From NCBI GenBank assembly GCA_964535025.1, contig CAZHRW010000155.1:1-6794 (forward strand): a stretch of 6,794 nucleotides of DNA, read 5' to 3'. Each line of letters begins with the position of its first letter. Position 1 is the stretch's first letter. A program made the position numbers and the translations under genes. Of the stretch, positions 1 through 6,329 are shown piece by piece. The DNA is from JAAYZK01 sp964535025. Lineage in GTDB: Bacteria; Planctomycetota; Phycisphaerae; SM23-33; FEN-1343. The notes under the pieces were generated by a model that did no database searches, was not told the origin of the DNA, and saw nothing but the letters and a program-made list of their open reading frames with translations.

Positions 1-1001
1 GTGCCGTCGAGCTGGACATCCTCGAAGCCGTCCCCGTCGGCGTCGATGACGGTCTGGTCGTCGCCGGCGTCGGCGACGGGCGGGTCGTTGGGGCTGACGC
101 CCTGGCCGACGAACGCCTGGCCGGGCTCGGCGGTGTCGTCCCAGAGGGACGTCCAGCGTTCGAGGTCGATGTGCGTGTCGGCGACGGGCAGCTCGCCGGG
201 CTCGTCCGTGATCGAGCCGTCCGCCCAGCGGATCTGATCGAGGACGTAGACGTTCAGGCCGTTGAGGTTGACGGCCGCGCTCTCGTCGGCGTCGCCGCCG
301 AAGTGCAGTTCGCGGCAATACAGCGCGTGGACATTGGGGATGCCGCCGAGGTTGTGCGAGAACCGCCGGTCGGAGAAGCTGAGGGTGCCGAAGGCGAAGT
401 TCTCCCCGTTCCACGCGGGCAGGTTGTCGCGGCCGAGGTCGGCGGAGGCGACGGTGAGGTCCTCGTAGTAGGCCAGTTGGAGGTGGATCCGCGTCATGTC
501 GAAATCGGCGGCGCGCTGGGATCGGATCTGCACGCCCGCCCCCCCGGCGGTGGTGCGAATGGTTCCGGCGCCGGCGATGTAGCCGTCGGCCTCGACGTAG
601 AGATGCCCACGATTGTACTTGGCCCATCGCACGCTGGCGCCGGTGCCGTCGAACTCATCGAGGATCAGACCGCCGTCGACGATGTCGAGGTTGTTGGTGT
701 TGAGCGTGACGCCCGAGGCGACGGTGAGCGTGGCATCGCCGTCGATTCTGACGCTGCTGACCGCCGCGACCGTGCTGTCGACGACGACGTCGTAGACCCC
801 GTCGATGACCACGGCATCGGCGCCGTCGCCGATACCGATCTCCAGGGGCAGCTCGGCCGGCGACCAGTTATCCGGGTCGTGCCAGCTCGTCCCGTCGCCC
901 AGGCCGACCCACGTGTGCGTGTCGGCCGCGGCCGTCGCCGCCACCGCCGCCAGGATCACCGTCATCGCCGCCGCGCGGGCGCATGCGTGTCGCAGGTTCA
1001 T
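1..1001 (-). CDS. Secreted beta-repeat protein with PKD/K319-like domain, C-terminus cut by window edge
   Basis: This frame is open from an ATG at 999-1001 to the window edge, giving 333 complete codons and no stop. A strong Shine-Dalgarno (GGAGGAG, four bases before the ATG) fixes the start. Residues 1-27 form a signal peptide with an Ala-rich hydrophobic core and likely cleavage after ATAAA. The mature protein opens with HTWVGLGDGTSWHDPDNW, an opening seen in planctomycete secreted beta-solenoid or autotransporter-like proteins. Residues about 60-260 are short beta-type strands rich in V, I, T, D and G (for example VRIDGDATLTVASGVTL). From about residue 306, DPPVADAGDDQTV begins a PKD/K319-like Ig domain; an Asp-rich DADGDG insert (321-326) could bind calcium. 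The protein is probably cell-surface or extracellular, and its role is unknown. It lies 87 bases downstream of the dockerin-like gene on the same strand and may share its transcript. The call as a gene is firm; the fold is inferred. Confidence 0.88.
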   Translation of the reverse strand, partial: MNLRHACARAAAMTVILAAVAATAAADTHTWVGLGDGTSWHDPDNWSPAELPLEIGIGDGADAVVIDGVYDVVVDSTVAAVSSVRIDGDATLTVASGVTLNTNNLDIVDGGLILDEFDGTGASVRWAKYNRGHLYVEADGYIAGAGTIRTTAGGAGVQIRSQRAADFDMTRIHLQLAYYEDLTVASADLGRDNLPAWNGENFAFGTLSFSDRRFSHNLGGIPNVHALYCRELHFGGDADESAAVNLNGLNVYVLDQIRWADGSITDEPGELPVADTHIDLERWTSLWDDTAEPGQAFVGQGVSPNDPPVADAGDDQTVIDADGDGFEDVQLDG

Positions 1002-1020
1002 GGTGCTCCTCCGTAGAAAG

Positions 1021-1043
1021 TGTGATGCATGCAGTGTATCACA
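1021..1043. promoter_or_regulatory. Inverted repeat just upstream of the beta-repeat gene
   Basis: TGTGATGCA (1021-1029) and TGTATCACA (1035-1043) form a nine-position dyad around TGCAG. One position is imperfect (a G-T wobble read on plus, a C-A mismatch on minus). It lies about nine bases upstream of the Shine-Dalgarno of the minus-strand gene. It could be an operator or a leader stem-loop. It is not a CRP-type site, because the TGTGA and TCACA halves are 13 bases apart rather than six. Function is inferred from position alone. Confidence 0.3.
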
Positions 1044-1088
1044 GAATCGCCCGGCGCCAAGACACTCCCCATCCGGCGCCCGCCGTGC

Positions 1089-1883
1089 TCACGTCCCGAA
1101 GTGGGTCTTCAGGATCGCGAAGTCGTCGAGATCGACGTCGCCGTCGCCGTCGAAATCGCCTTCGGCGGCCCCGGCGGTGGCGTCAGTGCGACCGAAATGG
1201 GTCTTGAGGATGGCGAAGTCGTCGAGGTCGACGTCGCCGTCGGCGTCGGCGTCGCCGGGGGTGAGCATCGTCAGCGTGGTCCGGCTGACGACGATCATGG
1301 GGCCGCTGAACGGAATGCCCTCGGTGACGTTGACCGCCTCGTAGCCGGGCAGGTCCGGACAGAGCCCGGCATCGAAAAAGTAAATCCCCTCCGGGTCGGG
1401 CAGGGGGTGACCCAGCAGGTAATCGCCCCACACGACCAGGTCGACGGTCACCTCGACGTCGTGCAGTTCCATCTCGTCGGCCAGGCCGAACCAGCAGATC
1501 GATCCGGAGGGCGTCGTCGCGAGCATCTCGTCGAACGAGGGGTACGGGTAGCCCAGCCCCGCCACGGCGTTGGTGGCCGACTGCTTCGTGTTCTTGGCAA
1601 GGATCCACTGCTCGTGGACGTCGTTGATATCCTTGCGGGGCGCGATCCTGTGCAGCTCGTACTTGGTGACATCCGGGGGAACAACGATGTCGCTGTCCTT
1701 GAACGGATAGGGGTCGCGGTAGCCGTTGGTGGTCCACCACATCTTCAGGTGCCCGTTCTGGCGGGTCTGCCAGGTGACCTCGAAGTTCGCCGCCGCCGGC
1801 GCCGTCAGCACCGCCGCCAGCACCACGCTCATCACGACGTAACGTGCCGCGCCCCCCGCCGCCATCCGGTTTTGCCTCGACAT
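1089..1883 (-). CDS. Secreted protein of unknown body with C-terminal dockerin-like calcium repeats
   Basis: This encodes 264 residues from the ATG at 1881-1883, chosen because AGAGGA (1890-1895) sits five to six bases upstream; in-frame TTG (1917-1919) and ATG (1896-1898) codons lie further upstream but lack this spacing. Residues 1-32 are a signal peptide (positive N-terminus, core YVVMSVVLAAVLTA, cleavage near APAAA). Residues 33-208 match no family I recognise: they contain aromatic stretches (HLKMWWTTNGYRDPYPF), two cysteines (130 and 175) and a probable beta-rich fold. Residues 210-231 and 242-263 are near-identical dockerin-like segments, each with an EF-hand-style loop (D211, D213, D215, D219, D222 and D243, D245, D247, D251, D254) followed by DDFAILKTHFG. 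Paired dockerin segments of this kind are widespread in Phycisphaerae exported proteins, outside cellulosomes; the cognate partner is unknown. A strong promoter lies upstream. The annotation as secreted and dockerin-like is firm; the body is unassigned. Confidence 0.9.
   Translation of the reverse strand: MSRQNRMAAGGAARYVVMSVVLAAVLTAPAAANFEVTWQTRQNGHLKMWWTTNGYRDPYPFKDSDIVVPPDVTKYELHRIAPRKDINDVHEQWILAKNTKQSATNAVAGLGYPYPSFDEMLATTPSGSICWFGLADEMELHDVEVTVDLVVWGDYLLGHPLPDPEGIYFFDAGLCPDLPGYEAVNVTEGIPFSGPMIVVSRTTLTMLTPGDADADGDVDLDDFAILKTHFGRTDATAGAAEGDFDGDGDVDLDDFAILKTHFGT
1096..1256 (-). repeat. Two 65-base direct repeats encoding the dockerin-like segments
   Basis: The copies at 1096-1160 and 1192-1256 are offset by 96 bases (32 codons), with eight mismatches by eye. 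Most substitutions are synonymous or fall in the Asp-loop positions, so the protein copies are nearly the same. This fits a fairly recent tandem duplication, or copies kept alike by conversion, of one calcium-binding segment. Confidence 0.85.
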
Positions 1884-1906
1884 GCCAGGTCCTCTCATAC
1901 CAGGAT

Positions 1907-1932
1907 CGGTTGCGCTCAACCGGCCGTACGGC
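1907..1932 (-). promoter_or_regulatory. Hairpin and adjacent palindrome in the leader of the dockerin-like gene
   Basis: CGGTTG (1907-1912) and CAACCG (1917-1922) form a perfect six-base-pair stem around a four-base loop. Directly next to it is the perfect 10-base palindrome GCCGTACGGC (1923-1932). Both lie between the predicted transcription start (about 1940) and the Shine-Dalgarno (1890-1895). They could be an operator, an mRNA-stabilising structure or a translation-control element. The symmetry is seen directly; the role is inferred. Confidence 0.4.
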
Positions 1933-1946
1933 TGGGTGCACCACTG

Positions 1947-1977
1947 ATTATCTTAACCGAAAAGCTGTCCCTGTCAA
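1947..1977 (-). promoter_or_regulatory. Sigma70-like promoter for the dockerin-like gene
   Basis: On the minus strand a perfect TTGACA (-35, positions 1972-1977) is followed by TTAAGATAAT. The -10 can be read as TAAGAT with a 16-base spacer (1950-1955) or GATAAT with a 19-base spacer (1947-1952). The local AT-rich patch stands out from the GC-rich surroundings. Predicted start is near 1940, giving a leader of roughly 57 bases. The -35 box lies 14 bases past the stop of the upstream acetyltransferase gene, so the dockerin-like gene has its own promoter. Confidence 0.65.
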
Positions 1978-1990
1978 GGGGTGCGATGTG

Positions 1991-2530
1991 TCATGCAGAT
2001 CGGCCGTCGGGGGCGGCGATCCTCACGGCCCCCCGGGGGTCATCCCCCCAGGTCGGTCCGGCCAGGACGACGGAGGTTTCGATCTGGCGGTCGCCGATGG
2101 CCCAGTAGCGGCGAAGCAGGCGGTCCTTTTCGGCGGGCGTGACCTGCCGGAAGCCGTGCTTGCGATAGAAAGCGATGGCCCACCTCGCGGCGGCCCAGGT
2201 GCCGATGAGGACGGGGCGGTCGGTGAGCGTCCGCAGGTGCCGAAGCAGCGCCGAGCCGATCCCGCGCCCGCGCTGGGCCGTTCGGACATACGCGTGGCGG
2301 ATGAGCGTGACGTCGTCGACGTCCTGGATGCCCATGACGCCGATCAGCGCGCCGTCGACCGCCCAGCCCCAGAACCGCACGCCCGCGGCGATCTCGCCGG
2401 CGAGGTGCTCGGCGGTCATGTACGGCTCGCTCCAGCAGTCGTCGGGGATCACCCCGCGGTACGCGACCGCGGCATCGTTAATGACGGCGTGGATCGCGTC
2501 GAAGTCGGCGTCGGTGCACTCGCGGATCAT
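1991..2530 (-). CDS. GNAT-family N-acetyltransferase
   Basis: This is a cytoplasmic 179-residue protein expected to transfer an acetyl group from acetyl-CoA to an amine; the acceptor cannot be told. The acetyl-CoA pyrophosphate-binding motif A is clear as YVRTAQRGRGIGSALL (residues 81-96, R87-x-x-G90-x-G92). It follows a beta strand (GVMGIQDVDDVTLIRHA) and precedes the usual C-terminal FYRKHGF (121-127). The N-terminal MIRECTDADFDAI and the VINDAAVAYRGVIPDD segment match a common bacterial GNAT subgroup. The start at 2530 is chosen because MIRE is the typical family start and GAGGG lies seven bases before it; in-frame GTG (2572) and ATG (2569) codons lie further upstream but have no Shine-Dalgarno. 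The last 20 or so residues extend past the usual fold. A weak TATCCT -10-like box lies at 2579-2584. It is probably functionally independent of its neighbours. Confidence 0.92.
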   Translation of the reverse strand: MIRECTDADFDAIHAVINDAAVAYRGVIPDDCWSEPYMTAEHLAGEIAAGVRFWGWAVDGALIGVMGIQDVDDVTLIRHAYVRTAQRGRGIGSALLRHLRTLTDRPVLIGTWAAARWAIAFYRKHGFRQVTPAEKDRLLRRYWAIGDRQIETSVVLAGPTWGDDPRGAVRIAAPDGRSA

Positions 2531-2627
2531 GGCGGGGCCCTCGTGTTCGTACCCATAGTCGGTCGACATCACGGTTTTAGGATAGCCGATCGGCCCTCCC
2601 CGCGAAAAGGCCGCCCAGGGAATGCCC

Positions 2628-2655
2628 TTGCCGCGGACGGCCGAACGTCTATAAT
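2628..2655 (+). promoter_or_regulatory. Sigma70-like promoter for the secreted multidomain gene
   Basis: TTGCCG (2628-2633, four of six matches to TTGACA) is followed after 16 bases by a perfect TATAAT (2650-2655). Predicted start is near 2662, giving a leader of about 72 bases to the ATG at 2734. TATAAT is rare by chance in sequence this GC-rich. Confidence 0.65.
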
Positions 2656-2673
2656 GGAGAACAAATCCCAGGT

Positions 2674-2701
2674 GCCGCGCCCGACTGCCCGCCGGCGCGG
2701 C
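2674..2701 (+). promoter_or_regulatory. GC-rich hairpin in the 5' leader
   Basis: GCCGCGCC (2674-2681) and GGCGCGGC (2694-2701) are perfect complements around a 12-base loop. They start about 12 bases after the predicted transcription start and end 20 bases before the Shine-Dalgarno (AAAGGA, 2722-2727). No T-run follows, so it is not a simple attenuator. It may stabilise the mRNA or be incidental in GC-rich DNA. Confidence 0.35.
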
Positions 2702-2733
2702 CGCTGAATCCGCCGCGAAAGAAAGGACCCCTG

Positions 2734-4833
2734 ATGCCTTCCATCCGCCTGTGTGCCTTCGTGTCGATCGCCCTGCTCGTCGCCCCCGCCGTCGCCGATA
2801 CGCCGACCACCGAACCCGATCCCCGCGCCGTCCTCCGCGACGCCCTGGCCAACGGCCAACTGCGAACCAGCGGGACCGGGGAGCTGTTCTGCTGGCACGC
2901 GGCGTCCAGCGCCAACGTGTTTCTCGACGCCTACGAGGCGTACGGCAACCCCGAGTGGCTGGCGGCGGCCGAGGAATACTATGCCTTCTTCCTCGACAAG
3001 CTCCAGAAGGACCCCGACGGCTACGAGGGCTGGATCGGCGACCCCGTCGGCACCCGCGGCCGCCAACTGTCCACCGACGCCGTCGTCGGCGACGCGATCC
3101 TCTGCGAGCCGCTGGCCCGCTTCGCCTGGATCGTCCTCAAGAAGGACCCGCACCTGAAGGACCGCTTCGGCGACACCGCCGAGCGGTACGTCCGCCTGGC
3201 CACGCGGATCTGCTGGGAGAAGTGGAACCATCGCGACTGCTACTATGAAGACGCCTCCGGCTGGGGCAGCTACCACACGTACGGCAAGCTGATCGACCTG
3301 GACGCCGGCGAGTGGGTCGACGCCCCCGGCCGCGTCATCAGCGACAACCTCAACAAGCACTATGCCGTCACCAAAGTGCTGCTGCGGCTGTGGCGGATCA
3401 CCGGCAACGACGAGTACAAGGACCGGGTCACCGCCGTCTTCGGCCGCGCCAAGACCATGTGGCGGCATTATCCCGACGCCGACCGCGTCGTGTGGAACTT
3501 CTGGATGCCCCACGGGCCCTACGACCTCAAAGGCCGCGCCCCGGCCAGTTGGGTCGCCGTCCACCCCAGCCGTGCCGGCTACCAGGCCGGCGAGGTCGCC
3601 GACTGGGTGGAGGTCTATGATTCCGGGCTGGTCTTCACCGCCGACGACCTGCGGCGGATCATCCGCACCAACCACTGGATGATGCCCGCCGCCGGCCGCG
3701 ACTGGCGCAACGCCGACGGCACGACCGACGCGGGGACGCTGTGGACGGCCCTGGCGCGCTTCGACGACCGCATCCGCCGCGAGCTGGAACGCCGCCTCAA
3801 CGCCAACGATACGCCCCGCAACCGCATCGCCATGGCCTACCTCAAAAATGTCACCGAAAAACACCTCGGCTTCGAGCGCCGCTGGTGCGCCGACGAGGCC
3901 GACGCCGAGGTCGTCGACGTGCCCCTCCAGCCCGGGCGCGCTATCACCATGAGCGTGGTCATCCCCGATACCGTCGAACTGGTCAACGATGCGCCCGTCC
4001 AGTTGGCCTGCCAGACCCGCACCGCCGGCGAGCTGACCATCGACCTGCTCGACGCCGACGGCCGCGAGGTGCTCGGACGGCTGCACACGATCCCCGTCGC
4101 CGACCGCACCGAATACAACGCCCCGTTCTTCGACGGGACCCACCCCGCCACCGGCGAAAAAACGCCCGGCCGCTACACCGTCCGCTGGACACTCGACGGC
4201 GAGAGCCGCACCCAGCCGGTCTACGTCGTGCGCGGCGTCCGGCGACAGCGCAGCGGGCCGCGACCCCTGGCCGCCGGCGAGACGATCGAGGAGGGCTTCG
4301 AGGGCGAGCTCGACGAGCGGTGGACGCTGGAGCGCTGCGAGGTCACCGACGAGAAGGCCCGACGCGGCGACAGGAGCCTCAAGGTGGACGGCCGCGCGAC
4401 ACTGACGTTCGGCGGCGGGTCCGATCTGCCCGTCCGTATCCGGATGTGGGTCTGGGACGCCGGCGCCGAAAAGGGCGACACCTCCGCCACCGGGCCCGGC
4501 TGGGGCGTCATCACCGCCCTGGGCGACACCTTCGCCATCCGCCAGATGTGGCGCAGCTACCTCGCCGGCGACCGCGAGTACGTGTGGCTCAACACCGGCG
4601 AGAACCAGTGGTTCAGCCCCCACCCCGCCGGCGTCGCCCGCCGTCGCGGCTGGGGGATGTGGGTGTTCGACTTCAGCGACCCGGACCACGTCACCATCAG
4701 CGGCAACGGCGGACCCGTCCGCGGCCTCAACGCCAAATTCACCCCCGCCGGCGCCGTCGCCGTCACACTGCTCGGCAGCGACACCGGCGGGCCGCTGTAC
4801 GTCGACGACATCACCATCGAACACGCCCGCTGA
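2734..4833 (+). CDS. Secreted multidomain protein, probable alpha/alpha-toroid glycan-active enzyme
   Basis: This encodes 699 residues from an ATG with AAAGGA six bases upstream. Residues 1-21 are a signal peptide (core FVSIALLVAPAVA, cleavage before D22). Residues about 30-385 are mostly helical with regularly spaced aromatic helices (FLDAYEAYGNPEWLAAAEEYY, HYAVTKVLLRLWRITGNDEY, RRIIRTNHWMM), resembling a six-hairpin alpha/alpha toroid as in polysaccharide lyases, epimerases and several glycoside hydrolases. Conserved-looking surface motifs are CYYEDASGWGSYHTYGK (169-185) and WNFWMPHGPYDLKG (254-267); I cannot assign catalytic residues. Residues about 405-500 look like an Ig or FlgD-type beta sandwich (IDLLDADGREVLG, then PGRYTVRW). 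Residues about 515-697 look like a jelly-roll, carbohydrate-binding-like domain opening IEEGFEGELDERW and closing LYVDDITIEH. It is probably periplasmic or extracellular and glycan-directed. It has its own promoter and ends 17 bases from the convergent oxidoreductase gene. The gene is firm; the enzyme class is inference. Confidence 0.93.
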   Translation: MPSIRLCAFVSIALLVAPAVADTPTTEPDPRAVLRDALANGQLRTSGTGELFCWHAASSANVFLDAYEAYGNPEWLAAAEEYYAFFLDKLQKDPDGYEGWIGDPVGTRGRQLSTDAVVGDAILCEPLARFAWIVLKKDPHLKDRFGDTAERYVRLATRICWEKWNHRDCYYEDASGWGSYHTYGKLIDLDAGEWVDAPGRVISDNLNKHYAVTKVLLRLWRITGNDEYKDRVTAVFGRAKTMWRHYPDADRVVWNFWMPHGPYDLKGRAPASWVAVHPSRAGYQAGEVADWVEVYDSGLVFTADDLRRIIRTNHWMMPAAGRDWRNADGTTDAGTLWTALARFDDRIRRELERRLNANDTPRNRIAMAYLKNVTEKHLGFERRWCADEADAEVVDVPLQPGRAITMSVVIPDTVELVNDAPVQLACQTRTAGELTIDLLDADGREVLGRLHTIPVADRTEYNAPFFDGTHPATGEKTPGRYTVRWTLDGESRTQPVYVVRGVRRQRSGPRPLAAGETIEEGFEGELDERWTLERCEVTDEKARRGDRSLKVDGRATLTFGGGSDLPVRIRMWVWDAGAEKGDTSATGPGWGVITALGDTFAIRQMWRSYLAGDREYVWLNTGENQWFSPHPAGVARRRGWGMWVFDFSDPDHVTISGNGGPVRGLNAKFTPAGAVAVTLLGSDTGGPLYVDDITIEHAR

Positions 4834-4850
4834 CGCCGCGGCGGCGGGGT

Positions 4851-6329
4851 CTACCCGGCCAGACCCGGGATCGGCCGGACCGCCTGGCCGAGGTTCACCC
4901 CGTCGGCGATGAGCTTGCGCTGCAGGTCGCGACGGTCGAGCTTGCGGGGTGGCAGGTCCCGCTCCAGCGACAGCGCGGCGGCGGTGCCCGCGGCCTGGCC
5001 CATGGACGTGCAGGCGAGGATCAACCGGCTGCCGGACTGGGCCGGGAAATCCGCCGACAGGCACCGGCCCGCCACCAGCAGATTGTCGATCTCGGCCGGC
5101 ACCAGCGAGCGGTAGGGAATGTCGTAGAACGGCACGTCGGGGAACCGCATGGCGTCCCCGGTCCGCCCCTGCCAGTCGCACAGGACGTCCGGCCCGCCCG
5201 GGGGGAAGGCGCTGGAGCTGAACCCGGCGGGGTTGCCGATCACGTAGCGGCGCTCGCCGTCGATCTCGCATTCGATCCACTTGACGTTGCCCACGTGGTC
5301 CACCCCGTGGATGTCGTAGCCGTGCTGGCTGATCGTGATGACGTCGTCGTGCCGGGCACGGCTGGCGAGGTCCCAGCCGGTCAGCACGTACTCGCCGAGG
5401 ATGCGGCGGCTGTCCCGCACGCCCAGCAGCGCGCCGGTGTCGATCAGCCAGCAGCGGGCGAAGCCGGGGACCTTGGCCTTGATGAACCGCCACATCGCGT
5501 CGGCCTGCTCGCGGCCTTCGAGGTACATCCGCGTCAGGTCGCGGTTATCCAGCGGACGGCAGCGCCGGGAGTGGCAGATGCACAGGCTCACCTCGTCCAT
5601 CCCGCAATGCTGCGGGCGGCCGGGCAGGTGGGTCATCCAGTTGAGGTGGTTCTCGATCGCGGCGATGGGGGCCCACTCGCCGGTGGCTTCGGTGGCGATG
5701 AACTCGACCCACTTGGGGTCGTTCCGGTGCAGCGCGCTGGCCCGGTAGGCGTCGAGGTCGACGCCGCCGAGGCGGAACTCCAGCGAACAGGCCTGCGTGT
5801 ACCCGTCGCCGTCGCGCCCGACGGCGAAGGCGGCGCCGGCGAAGGCCGCGGCGTCCCCGTCGCCGCTGGCGTCGACGATCCGCCGGGCGAGAATCGCCTG
5901 CCGGCCCGACTTGCTCTCGACAACGACCCCGCGGACGGCCCCGTGGGTGACCAGCGTGTCGACGACCATCGTGTGGTAGAGCACCTCGCAGCCGGCGGCC
6001 ACCGCCATGCGGTCGAGGACGAGCTTGTGCTTCTCGGGGTCGCTGTTGCGGTGCCAGTGCCCGTCCATCGCCTCCAGGGCCGTCAGCCATTCCTGGCCGA
6101 TCCCGCCGGCGTAATCGAGGGGGATGTTCACCAGGCCGACCGTGGCCAGCCCGCCCATCGCGCTCTCGCGCTCGAGGATGAGCGTCTTGCAGCCCAGCCG
6201 TGCCGCGGCGATCCCCGCCGCCGAGCCGGCGGCGCCCCCGCCGACCACGACGACGTCATACGCCCCATCAACCGCCAGCGTCCGGGCCGGCTCGACGACG
6301 CGGTCTTCGTCCATGTGCAGCTCAATCAT
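4851..6329 (-). CDS. FAD-dependent oxidoreductase (PF12831-like)
   Basis: This encodes 492 residues and is predicted cytoplasmic. Residues 24-54 are a Rossmann FAD-binding unit: a beta strand, GGGAAG (G30-x-G32-x-x-G35), then a helix ending in the strand and acidic residue of TLILERE. MGGLATVGLV (58-67) follows, as in FAD_oxidored proteins. RRIVDASGDGDAAAFAGA (149-166), GVRDSRRILGEYVLT (303-317), YDIPYRSLVP (402-411) and the second flavin motif DNLLVAGRCLSA (415-426) are all present, so the enzyme looks complete. The substrate is unknown; planctomycete homologues often sit near sugar or polysaccharide genes. The start at 6327-6329 is supported by GAGGAAGGA (6337-6345), seven bases upstream. 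An upstream in-frame start at 6434 would run through the ferredoxin gene and is unlikely. The ATG overlaps the ferredoxin stop within ATGATTGA, implying translational coupling, with the ferredoxin as likely electron partner. The family is firm; the reaction is open. Confidence 0.93.
   Translation of the reverse strand: MIELHMDEDRVVEPARTLAVDGAYDVVVVGGGAAGSAAGIAAARLGCKTLILERESAMGGLATVGLVNIPLDYAGGIGQEWLTALEAMDGHWHRNSDPEKHKLVLDRMAVAAGCEVLYHTMVVDTLVTHGAVRGVVVESKSGRQAILARRIVDASGDGDAAAFAGAAFAVGRDGDGYTQACSLEFRLGGVDLDAYRASALHRNDPKWVEFIATEATGEWAPIAAIENHLNWMTHLPGRPQHCGMDEVSLCICHSRRCRPLDNRDLTRMYLEGREQADAMWRFIKAKVPGFARCWLIDTGALLGVRDSRRILGEYVLTGWDLASRARHDDVITISQHGYDIHGVDHVGNVKWIECEIDGERRYVIGNPAGFSSSAFPPGGPDVLCDWQGRTGDAMRFPDVPFYDIPYRSLVPAEIDNLLVAGRCLSADFPAQSGSRLILACTSMGQAAGTAAALSLERDLPPRKLDRRDLQRKLIADGVNLGQAVRPIPGLAG

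Larger units (their letters stand above)
2531..2733. other. Divergent intergenic control region
   Basis: These 203 bases separate the minus-strand acetyltransferase from the plus-strand secreted enzyme gene. They hold a strong plus-strand promoter, a GC hairpin in its leader and a weak minus-strand -10-like TATCCT (2579-2584) without a good -35. I see no other gene here. Confidence 0.6.

Noticed and set aside
171..1016. Long plus-strand open frame over the N-terminal part of the beta-repeat gene
   Set aside because: It is a shadow of the minus-strand gene: no ribosome-binding site, low-complexity V/G/D/R translation and no domain. The minus frame has a signal peptide and recognisable motifs.
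1053..1080. Two GGCGCC blocks after the dockerin-like gene as a terminator stem
   Set aside because: Each block is self-palindromic, so pairing is trivial; the stem is six base pairs with a 16-base loop and no T-run.
1096..1256. Repeated GTCGTCGAGGTCGACGTCGCC pattern as a non-coding or CRISPR-like repeat
   Set aside because: It is fully explained by codons of the two dockerin-like segments, in frame and with only two copies.
4834..4843. CGCCGCGGCG palindrome between the convergent genes as a bidirectional terminator
   Set aside because: The arms are only five bases and no T-run follows on either strand; it is expected by chance at this GC content.
2569..5493. 974-codon minus-strand open frame
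   Set aside because: It crosses the secreted enzyme gene and the convergent oxidoreductase in other frames. Its translation is biased filler rich in G, A, V, D and R, produced by high GC content.
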